The notes beneath the pieces were generated by a model. The model saw only the letters and a program-made list of their open reading frames with translations. It searched no databases and was not told the origin of the DNA. A program made the translations under genes and the position numbers. A stretch of DNA of 64,000 bases from positions 1 through 64,000 of the forward strand of contig JASLNT010000052.1 in assembly GCA_030745875.1 (NCBI GenBank). The letters run 5' to 3'. Shown here in pieces: positions 49,104 through 56,279 of the stretch. Positions within the stretch are counted from its first letter, which is position 1. Every line of letters starts with the position of its first letter. This DNA is from Phycisphaerae bacterium (GTDB lineage: Bacteria; Planctomycetota; Phycisphaerae; SM23-33).

Positions 49104-50648
49104 CTACTGCCTGGCCCGCCTGTTCTTCGCCCGGCGTGTTGTCGGTTGTGCTTTCTTCTTCCGCTTCTTCCGCCCGCCGGAATCACCGCCCCCGACGAGC
49201 TTCCCGTACTTCTTGCGCACCTTCCCATACTCAGGATTGACGCATTTGTCGCCCCACTTATACATCACCTGCAGCAGGCCTTCGGTGCTCTCGGGATACT
49301 GACCCTTGTCGTCGGTTTCCTTCATCCAACCAGCCAATATCTTCCGATGCCGCGCCAACTCGGCTCCGTATTTCGGATCACCAGCAAGGTTCCTGACCTC
49401 GTGGGGATCCTTCTCAAGATCGTACAATTCCTCAGCCGGCTTGTCCGGTCCGGCGAAACGCGCCGCCTCCGCCGTCAGAGCCCCCTCAGCGTGCAGCTTC
49501 TTCCATACTTTCATCAGTTCGCTGTTGTCGCGATACTGCGGTTGCAGATAAGGCCGATCGGTCAGGAAGTTCCGCAGGTACTTGTACTTCTTCGTGACAA
49601 CCGCCCTGATCCGTTCGATGGTGTAGTCGCAGCGGTCGCGCGCCGAGATAACGTAATCGCGCGGTTTGTAATCTTTGGCGAATATACTTCGCCCCTCCAT
49701 GTGTTTCGGAACGTCCAGCCCCGCCAGCGCCATTGACGTCACCGAAATGTCTATCGAACTGACCAGGTCGTCGATAACCAGACCCGGTTTGGTCACCCGG
49801 AAGTTCTCAGGCCAGCGCACCAGCAGCGGAACCCTCACCCCGCCTTCGTAGCAGAACTGCTTGTGCCTGAGCAGCGGCGGAGCCCCGTGATCCGAAAAGA
49901 AGAAGACGATCGTATTGTCCAGCAGCCGGTCGCTCTCAAGCTTCTTCAGGATGCCCGCCGCCGAATAGTCGGTCCCCAGAATGTTCGCATAGTGCCCCGC
50001 GTAGGCTTTCCTGAACGCCTCGTGGTCCGGGTAGTACGGCGGGACGGTCACCTTCGAGACGTCCACGGGATTCTTCCGGCCGGGAGGCAGGGCCCGGGCT
50101 CCGCGCTTACCCCCGCCGAGCTGTATCTGCCCGAACCACGGTTTGCCTTTCGCATCTTTCCAGCCTCGAACGCTGTAGAGTTCGGCGTCTTTGTAAACGA
50201 AATTGTAGTCGGTCTTGCCCGAGTTGAACGTTGCGTAACCGGCGTCCTGGAAATATTGCGGGACGGTCTTTACGCCTTCGGGCAGATTGATCATGCCCAG
50301 CTGGCTGTGCTCGGGCTTCTTCGTTCTCGAGCGCGAGCTGCGGTGATTGTGAATTCCAAGCGAGGTCTGCATCGCCCCGGTGATAAGCGCCGACCGGCAG
50401 GCCGAGCATACCGGAGCCGTAACATACGCCCGCGTGAACCGCACTCCTTTCTGCGCCATGGCGTCGAATGCGGGAGTCTTCAGCAAACGATCGCCGTAAC
50501 AACTCATCCAGTCGTTCATGTCTTCGGCGATGATCCAGAGTATGTTGGGGCGGTCCTGCTTCTTCCCTGCGGCCGGGGAGGCAGCGGACCAACCTGAAAC
50601 CACGCCAACCGCCAACCCCGCCGATTTAAGAAAACTGCGTCTGTTCAT
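49104..50648 (-). CDS. TAT-exported type I sulfatase
   Basis: 514 residues. Twin-arginine signal MNRRSFLKSAG, then PNILWIIAEDMNDWMSCYG with metal-binding Asp/Asn, and CSACR (about 81-85), a CxAxR formylglycine motif whose first Cys must be oxidised by a sulfatase-modifying enzyme. Later marks: FFFSDHGAPPLLRHKQFCYEGGVRVPL for metal and sulfate binding (quoted as FSDHG and YEGGVRVPL motifs). The C-terminus is a Lys/Arg-rich tail (GGRKKRKKKAQPTTRRAKNRR). Sulfatases are numerous in planctomycetes and remove sulfate esters from algal or host glycans. Monocistronic, transcribed away from the accessory block. Confidence 0.95.
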   Translation of the reverse strand: MNRRSFLKSAGLAVGVVSGWSAASPAAGKKQDRPNILWIIAEDMNDWMSCYGDRLLKTPAFDAMAQKGVRFTRAYVTAPVCSACRSALITGAMQTSLGIHNHRSSRSRTKKPEHSQLGMINLPEGVKTVPQYFQDAGYATFNSGKTDYNFVYKDAELYSVRGWKDAKGKPWFGQIQLGGGKRGARALPPGRKNPVDVSKVTVPPYYPDHEAFRKAYAGHYANILGTDYSAAGILKKLESDRLLDNTIVFFFSDHGAPPLLRHKQFCYEGGVRVPLLVRWPENFRVTKPGLVIDDLVSSIDISVTSMALAGLDVPKHMEGRSIFAKDYKPRDYVISARDRCDYTIERIRAVVTKKYKYLRNFLTDRPYLQPQYRDNSELMKVWKKLHAEGALTAEAARFAGPDKPAEELYDLEKDPHEVRNLAGDPKYGAELARHRKILAGWMKETDDKGQYPESTEGLLQVMYKWGDKCVNPEYGKVRKKYGKLVGGGDSGGRKKRKKKAQPTTRRAKNRRARQ

Positions 50649-50771
50649 CGCACATGCCTCTGTTTGATATTCCGCACCGAGCCTGATGTAATCACCAGAA
50701 CAGTTTACCCAATCACCACCGTTTTAACAGGGGACACCGCCCCGTTAACCGGTTGATGTTGGAGTTCTTTT

Positions 50772-50809
50772 GGCGGTTGCGTCTGGCTACGGGGGCCGCC
50801 GCAACCGCC
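50772..50809. other. Strong inverted repeat, 10-bp stem
   Basis: GGCGGTTGCG (50772-50781) and CGCAACCGCC (50800-50809) are perfect complements with an 18-base loop. It sits between the divergent sulfatase gene and the small GTG-started frame at 50868. There is no U-tract on either strand, so it is not a standard terminator; an operator or 5'-leader structure is possible. Confidence 0.6.
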
Positions 50810-50867
50810 GCAGATTCGCAGATAACGACATGAACGAGACAGTAATTCGAAAGGAAAGGGGACAATC

Positions 50868-51068
50868 GTGAAGCGAACGCTCACACTGGCGATGCTGATG
50901 ACCATAGGCTGCCTGACAGCCATTCCGATAACAGCCCATGCACGTTATCGCGACGGGATGAATCTGTACATTCTTGGGGCTCGTTTTTGGGTCGACCTCC
51001 GGGTTGATATCCCGACAAAAACTCTCTGGGGCAGATCTAATCTCGGAGGAACTTCCTGGTTTCGGTAA
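50868..51068 (+). CDS. Small secreted frame with an RHS-like YRDGMNLY motif, possibly a remnant
   Basis: 66 residues from GTG 50868, with a purine-rich ribosome-binding site (GGAAAGGGG) about 7 nt upstream. Seen: a clear signal peptide (MKRTLTLAMLMTIGCLTAIPITAHA), then RYRDGMNLY, the wording found at the end of RHS/YD-repeat cores, where it is normally followed by a YV...NP...DP.G tail. Here the reading frame diverges right after NLY and stops soon after, so this may be a frameshifted or truncated gene, or a real short secreted protein. The overlapping frame ending at 51177 could be the continuation but shows no family signal. Confidence 0.35.
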   Translation: MKRTLTLAMLMTIGCLTAIPITAHARYRDGMNLYILGARFWVDLRVDIPTKTLWGRSNLGGTSWFR

Positions 51069-51219
51069 TGGTCAAGCGGGTGCCGGCGACGCTGGGATGC
51101 TCTCGCTATGCCCTTCAAGCGCCGCCCCGCGATCATCGACACCGATGTGGGGCCGGAAAGCTCCAATGTACTGGTAGGCGCGAGCGATGAAGAGGGGTAG
51201 TATGATGCATGTCAAGTCG

Positions 51220-51315
51220 CCCGGCGCTGTAGCCGGGAAGGGAAATATGGTAATCCCGACGGGAGAGCCCACGCTGATCGTGGGCGTGAGTTCATTTGGG
51301 CAACTCCGGTTGCCC
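51220..51315 (+). promoter_or_regulatory. Three consecutive perfect hairpins in the leader of the STAND gene
   Basis: In the 112 bases before ATG 51332: CCCGGC/GCCGGG (51220-51225 with 51232-51237, loop 6), GCCCACG/CGTGGGC (51267-51273 with 51279-51285, loop 5) and GGGCAAC/GTTGCCC (51298-51304 with 51309-51315, loop 4). The last ends 16 bases before the start codon. Three GC-rich stems in a row are unlikely by chance and suggest a structured 5' leader, attenuator or small RNA. Which strand is functional is inferred from gene direction. Confidence 0.5.
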
Positions 51316-51331
51316 TTGAGGCAGGCTTACT

Positions 51332-54300
51332 ATGATCGAGTATAAGTGCGGCAAGTGTCGAGTAGGCCTCCAATCCCCCAGTTCGATGATCGGGCAGGAA
51401 GAGACATGCCCTGAATGCGGCCAGGTCTGCATCGTGCCGCGGCCCACGATAACCGACCGCGTGGTGCGTGTGTTCATCTCGAGCACGTTCAGCGACATGC
51501 ACGCCGAGCGCGACGAACTGGCGAAACGAGTATTCCCGCAACTGCGAAAGCTCTGCGAAGATCGTGGGATTATATGGACTGACGTCGACCTGCGCTGGGG
51601 CATCACCCAGGAGCAGATAGACGAAGGCAAGGTCCTGCCGATCTGCCTGGCGGAGGTCAATAACTGTCGTCCGTTCTTCATCGGCATGCTGGGTGAGCGT
51701 TACGGTTCGCTGCCCAAACGAGGGGATGTTTCCGACGATCTAATCGCTGAGCAGCCCTGGCTGGCGGAGCGAACTGAGCGTTCGGTGACAGAGTTGGAGA
51801 TTCTCCACGGCGTGATGAACGACCCGGCGATGGCTAACCGCGCGTGCTTCTACTTTCGCGACCCTGCGTACGTTGAGACTGTTCCGTCCGAGGATCGGAA
51901 TGACTTCGTCGAGCCCGACCCATCCGGGCGCGAGAAACTGTCTGCCCTGAAGGACAGCATCCGCGATAGTGGTCTGGCGCTGCGTGAGAACTACTCCGAC
52001 CCCCAGGCACTGGCCGATATGGTGCTGGCTGACCTGACCGCAGCTATCGACGAAGAATTCCCGCCTGGCAGCGAGCCTGACCCGCTGGACGCCGAGGCCG
52101 TCGAGCATGAGGCCTTCGCCGTCAGCCGGGCGCGGATCTACATCGGGCGCGACGAATACTATGCCCATCTCGACGAGCACGCTTCCGGCGAGGGTCCGCC
52201 GCTGGTAATCGAAGGCGACTCCGGTTCGGGCAAGAGCGCCCTGCTGGCCAACTGGGCTTTGCAGTATCGTCGCGACCACGCCCACGAACCGTTGCTGATG
52301 CACTTCATCGGAGCCTCGGCCTACAGTGCCGACTGGGCCGCAATGCTCAGGCGAATCATGGGCGAACTGAAACGCCTCTTCAATATAGACGGCGAAATCC
52401 CCACCAACCCCGACGATCTGCGCGCAGAGTTTGCCAACTGGCTTCAAACCGCTAACGCCCGGGGGCGGGTAGTGCTGATGCTCGACGCACTGAATCAGCT
52501 CGAGGACAGAGACCAGGCTCTGGACCTTGTTTGGTTGCCTGAGGCGATCCCCGTCAACATCCGACTGATAGTCTCGACCCTGCCCGGCCGATCGAACGAC
52601 GTCCTGGCGAGACGCGGCTGGCCGACGATGAGAGTCGAACTGCTGACGGATGACGAGCGGCGGCGGTTCATTGACAAGTACCTCACCGCGTATACGCGCA
52701 GCCTGGACGAGAACTGCACCGATAGCCTCGCATCCGCCGCCCAGGCAGCCAATCCGTTATACCTCCAGACCCTCCTGGACGAACTGCGTATTGTCGGCGA
52801 GTACGACCGTCTGGGCAAGCAGATCGACGAGTATCTGACCGCCGCGGACGTCCCGCAACTCTACGAGAAGATCCTGGATCGATACCAAGAGGATTACGAT
52901 CGCGATCGCCCGGGCCTTGTCCGCGATGCGATGACGCTTATCTGGGCCGCCCGCCGCGGGCTTAGCGAACCGGAACTGCTGGATATGCTCGGCGAAGATG
53001 GTGATCCCATGCCCCGCGCACACTGGTCACTGCTTCACTTCGCCGCCGATCGTTCCCTGGTAACGCGGTCCGGCCTGATCAATTTTTCCCATGACCATAT
53101 CCGCCAGGCGGTCGCCAACTTCTACTTACCGACCGATGCCGACCGCCATGCCGCCCATCTCCGCCTTGCCGACTACTTCACCCCCCGCGATCTGACGGCC
53201 CGCAAGATCGATGAAATGCCCTGGCAACTGTCCCGCGCCGACAATCTTGATCGCCTGAAAGACTGCATCGTCGACCTGGACGTATTCCTGAATCTTCATA
53301 CGGACGCGAAGAAGTACGAGTTGCGGGACTACTGGCTGCAACTAGATGACGCATACGACAAGGTCACCGAGTACACCTGTGCATTGGACGCTTGCGAGTC
53401 GTCCTCAGGCGCCGGAGCGGACCTCGCACTTCGATTGAGCGAAGTGGGGCTGTTCCTGAATGAATGTGCTGAATACACCGGCGCCGAACCGCTCTATCGT
53501 CGAGCCCTGTCGATCGACGAGGCGTCGTTCGGGCCGAACCATCCGGCGGTGGCCACGGTGCTTAATAATCTGGCATTACTGCTGGTGAACACGAACCGTC
53601 ATGCAGAGGCTGAACCTCTGTATCGCCGGGCGCTGGAGATCAATGAGGTATCGCTTGGGCCGGATCATCCGAATGTGGCCACGGGATTGAGCAACCTGGC
53701 CGGGCTGTTGTATGTTACGAACCGTCATTCGGATGCAGAGGCTCTGTATCGCCGGGCTCTGGCTATCGACGAGGCGTCATTCGGGCCGGGCCATTTGAAT
53801 GTAGCCTTTCGTCTTAACAATCTGGCGGAACTACTCAGGTTTACGAATCATCATTCGGAGGCCGAACCTCTGTTTCGCCGCGCGTTAGCGATCGTCGAGG
53901 CCAAGTTCGGACTGGACCATCCGGAGGTGGCCGCGGTACTGAACAATCTAGCGGCTCTGCTCGAACTCACGAACCGTCATTCGGATGCAGAGCCTCTGTA
54001 TCGCCGGGCCTTGGCTATCGACGAGGCGTCGTTCGGGCCGAACCATCCGAACGTAGCCCTCCGTCTGAACAATCTGGCGGCTCTGCTCAAATTCACGAAC
54101 CGTCATTCGGATGCAGAGCCTCTGTATCGTCGAGCGCTGTCGATCGACGAGGCGTCGTTCGGGGCGGACCATCCAAATGTGGCCATTGATCTCAACAACC
54201 TGGCGGGACTGTTCTATGCCACGAACCGCCATTCGGAGGCTGAACCTCTGTTTCGTCGCACCTTGGCAATCTTCGAGGCGTCGTTCGGGCCGGATCATCC

Positions 54301-55126
54301 AAATGTGGCTACGGGGCTGAGCAACCTGGCGACGCTGCTCGAACTCACGAACCGTTGTTCGGATGCGGAGCCTCTGCATCGCCGAGCCCTGACGATCGAC
54401 GAGGCGTCGTTCGGGCCGGACCATCCGAACGTAGCCCTCCGTCTGATGAGCTTGGCGAATCTACTCAGGGTTACGAATCGTCATTCGGAGGCCGAGCCTC
54501 TGTATCACCGCGCATTAGCAATCGACGAGGCGTCGTTCGGACCGAACCACCGGAAGGTGGCCGTTCGTCTTAACAATCTGGCGATGCTGCTGTCGGACAC
54601 GAACCGTCATTCAGAGGCTGAGCCCCTGTATCGCCGCGCCCTGGCGATTAACGAGGCGTCGTTCGGTCCGAACCATCCGGAGGTGGCTACGGGGCTGAAC
54701 AATTTGGCGGCTCTGCTGAAATCCACAAATCGTCATGCTGAGGCCGAGCCTCTGTATCGTCGGGCCCTGACGATCGACGAGGCGTCGTTTGGGCCGGACC
54801 ATCCGAACGTGGCCACGGGGCTGAACAATCTGGCGGCTCTGCTGAAATCTACAAACCGTCATGCTGAGGCCGAACCTCTGTATCGCCGAGCCCTGACGAT
54901 CGACGAGGCGTCGTTTGGGCCGGACCATCCGAATGTGGCCCTTCGTCTGAATAACCTAGCGGGGCTGTTGAAATCTACGAACCGTCATTCAGAGGCCGAA
55001 CCACTGTATCGACGAGCCCTGGCGATCTGTGAAACATCCCTCGGCCCGGACCATACCTGGTCACAGACCTTCAGCGGAAACCTGGAAGCCCTGCAACAAG
55101 AAATGCAGAACGGCGATGGTGGGTGA
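51332..55126 (+). CDS. DUF4062-STAND NTPase-TPR protein (NPHP3/NWD1/TEP1-like layout), candidate defence sensor
   Basis: 1264 residues. Order: N-terminal zinc ribbon (YKCGKCRVGL, then CPECGQVC; 4-34); DUF4062 domain about 46-140 (VRVFISSTFSDMHAERDEL, WTDVDLRWGIT, PFFIGMLGERYG); STAND/NACHT-type NTPase about 270-560 with Walker A GDSGSGKSALL (about 295) and Walker B VVLMLDALNQL (about 380), followed by WLPEAIPVNIRLIVSTLPG; a winged-helix-like region about 560-700; and 12 full plus one partial 42-residue TPRs of the kinesin-light-chain kind (718-1260). Eukaryotic NPHP3, NWD1 and TEP1 share the DUF4062-NTPase order. Bacterial STAND proteins of this type are often antiviral sensors, but no defence role is shown here. 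The stop overlaps the next start by 4 bp (GTGA). ATG 51332 follows a hairpin-rich leader. Confidence 0.9.
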   Translation: MIEYKCGKCRVGLQSPSSMIGQEETCPECGQVCIVPRPTITDRVVRVFISSTFSDMHAERDELAKRVFPQLRKLCEDRGIIWTDVDLRWGITQEQIDEGKVLPICLAEVNNCRPFFIGMLGERYGSLPKRGDVSDDLIAEQPWLAERTERSVTELEILHGVMNDPAMANRACFYFRDPAYVETVPSEDRNDFVEPDPSGREKLSALKDSIRDSGLALRENYSDPQALADMVLADLTAAIDEEFPPGSEPDPLDAEAVEHEAFAVSRARIYIGRDEYYAHLDEHASGEGPPLVIEGDSGSGKSALLANWALQYRRDHAHEPLLMHFIGASAYSADWAAMLRRIMGELKRLFNIDGEIPTNPDDLRAEFANWLQTANARGRVVLMLDALNQLEDRDQALDLVWLPEAIPVNIRLIVSTLPGRSNDVLARRGWPTMRVELLTDDERRRFIDKYLTAYTRSLDENCTDSLASAAQAANPLYLQTLLDELRIVGEYDRLGKQIDEYLTAADVPQLYEKILDRYQEDYDRDRPGLVRDAMTLIWAARRGLSEPELLDMLGEDGDPMPRAHWSLLHFAADRSLVTRSGLINFSHDHIRQAVANFYLPTDADRHAAHLRLADYFTPRDLTARKIDEMPWQLSRADNLDRLKDCIVDLDVFLNLHTDAKKYELRDYWLQLDDAYDKVTEYTCALDACESSSGAGADLALRLSEVGLFLNECAEYTGAEPLYRRALSIDEASFGPNHPAVATVLNNLALLLVNTNRHAEAEPLYRRALEINEVSLGPDHPNVATGLSNLAGLLYVTNRHSDAEALYRRALAIDEASFGPGHLNVAFRLNNLAELLRFTNHHSEAEPLFRRALAIVEAKFGLDHPEVAAVLNNLAALLELTNRHSDAEPLYRRALAIDEASFGPNHPNVALRLNNLAALLKFTNRHSDAEPLYRRALSIDEASFGADHPNVAIDLNNLAGLFYATNRHSEAEPLFRRTLAIFEASFGPDHPNVATGLSNLATLLELTNRCSDAEPLHRRALTIDEASFGPDHPNVALRLMSLANLLRVTNRHSEAEPLYHRALAIDEASFGPNHRKVAVRLNNLAMLLSDTNRHSEAEPLYRRALAINEASFGPNHPEVATGLNNLAALLKSTNRHAEAEPLYRRALTIDEASFGPDHPNVATGLNNLAALLKSTNRHAEAEPLYRRALTIDEASFGPDHPNVALRLNNLAGLLKSTNRHSEAEPLYRRALAICETSLGPDHTWSQTFSGNLEALQQEMQNGDGG
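53483..55120 (+). repeat. 126-bp tandem repeat array encoding TPRs
   Basis: Twelve full units of exactly 126 bp (42 codons) from 53483 to 54994, followed by a thirteenth, partial unit. The register never slips: unit 13 begins at 54995, exactly 12 x 126 after unit 1. Consensus per unit is AEPLYRRALAIDEASFGPDH, then a 22-residue second half containing NVATGLNNLAALL. Units 11 and 12 (from about 54743 and 54869) are almost identical at DNA level, while early units differ more, which indicates recent duplication or gene conversion at the 3' end. Confidence 0.93.
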
Positions 55127-55389
55127 TTCGCCCGTTGATTTTGATGAATGTTATCCTTCTGGCGTCGATTCCGTTGCACCTGATGACAACGATGATCCAC
55201 ACAATAGCTAGTCCGGGCAGCCTCCATGACCCAATGTTGAATATGTATTGGCTTAGCAGTGTGATCTTGCCGGTTTGTGCGTACGGTCTTGGCTGGTTCT
55301 ACGCTTTTTTCATATCGCTCCTGTTACTGTCACTGTCCATGGTTACGGGGCATATGCGAAAGAGAATTGAACTTTCGCGAGACGACTAA
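55123..55389 (+). CDS. Small membrane protein coupled to the STAND gene
   Basis: 88 residues from GTG 55123, whose GTGA overlaps the TGA stop of the STAND gene, so translation is likely coupled. Two long hydrophobic segments (about 4-27, ILMNVILLASIPLHLMTT; and about 42-75, WLSSVILPVCAYGLGWFY followed by AFFISLLLLSLSMV, perhaps two helices) and a short basic/acidic tail (RKRIELSRDD). No known domain recognised. Paired with an NTPase sensor, it could be a membrane-acting effector or anchor; this rests on overlap alone. An in-frame ATG at 55144 is an alternative start that would lose part of the first helix. Confidence 0.65.
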   Translation: MIRPLILMNVILLASIPLHLMTTMIHTIASPGSLHDPMLNMYWLSSVILPVCAYGLGWFYAFFISLLLLSLSMVTGHMRKRIELSRDD

Positions 55390-55498
55390 ATCGCGGGACG
55401 ATGAATTGAAGGGGGATGGATATTGTGTTACGAAGACGAGAGCCAATTGACCAACGGCCGCAACTGGATTTGCGGGATCGGGCCGGATCGTTAGAGAT

Positions 55499-55765
55499 TC
55501 AGATGTGACGAACGAAAGATCCGCCCTCTTGCCTCTCGACTTCCTGGAAGAAGGGGCAATTATGACATCTCCGGGTCTTCTCTTCACCTTCTCCCGGGCA
55601 CAGAGTTCCCTCCACCGGCCAGCAGAACCGACCGGCTGCACGCCCATGGTTCATACCGTCTGACTCCATGTCAATCGCAGCCGGACACACACCCAGCAGC
55701 GCGACTCTCTTACCGCCCGGCTCGCGGCCGCAGTCCATAAATTCCCAACAGTTCTCGCGTTTCAT
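55499..55765 (-). CDS. Two-CW domain protein
   Basis: 88 residues from ATG 55765 (a GTG at 55786 would add seven). Two Cys-Trp motifs define the family: NCWEFMDCGREPGG near the start, and RFCWPVEGTLCPGE in the middle, with further cysteines in GVCPAA and CHNCPFF. The cysteine number and spacing suggest a small metal- or Fe-S-binding protein; such genes are scattered in anaerobic and environmental bacteria, and the function is unknown. It stands alone on the minus strand, convergent to the STAND/membrane pair. Confidence 0.8.
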   Translation of the reverse strand: MKRENCWEFMDCGREPGGKRVALLGVCPAAIDMESDGMNHGRAAGRFCWPVEGTLCPGEGEEKTRRCHNCPFFQEVERQEGGSFVRHI

Positions 55766-56279
55766 CTTGGAGGCTCTGCCCGCCACACCGTGCTGTGAAC
55801 TATTTCACAGCGCGATATAGTATCTCACATTTTCCGGTAAGTCAACTTGCGAAAAGTTTTCGTCCTCTCGTCCATGGTGCGCCCGTTCAGCAAGAAGGGG
55901 CCGGTCTTCGAGCCCTGAGAACTGGGGCGGGACGACTCGCCGATGTCGCAACACCGCCGCACGCACCGGAATGCGCCAGGCGCGAAATGGCGGCAATCGG
56001 GCTCAGGGCTTCAACGGGCCGCCCCCGACCGCCCCTTCCATCCGCCCCCCGTTGGCGAAGCCCCGGTTAGTTCTTCTGCGTTTCCGTGCGGTCACTCATA
56101 CTCGGGAGAATATTCGCGTATCGCTTACTCATTGTTTTACCTTGCCCCCGATCAATCGACACCGGAGAATATCACCAACACTTTGGATAGGTCCTGCAAT
56201 CACTTCGGGGCCGCTTGCGTATTATTATGCACAACTCGCAACAAACATCGGTTTGACAAGAGAGTTAGGGAGAAGCAAC
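55766..56279. other. Gap upstream of the ankyrin gene
   Basis: About 510 bases. The ankyrin frame stays open back to 55971, but that part lacks family content and ATG 56280 has the ribosome-binding site. A 9-bp inverted repeat, AGCCCTGAG (55911-55919) with CTCAGGGCT (56002-56010), encloses about 80 bases; I see no conserved RNA in it. No promoter match good enough to call. Confidence 0.45.

Noticed and set aside
51220..51315. Tandem hairpins considered as a retron or toxin-antitoxin RNA
   Set aside because: No reverse transcriptase or toxin partner is present; kept only as a structured leader.
53483..55120. Regular 126-bp repeats considered as a CRISPR-like array
   Set aside because: Units are contiguous, in frame and encode TPRs; there are no spacers and no cas genes.
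55911..56010. 9-bp inverted repeat 80 bases apart
   Set aside because: The loop is long, no U-tract or conserved RNA shape was seen, and such matches arise by chance in GC-rich DNA.
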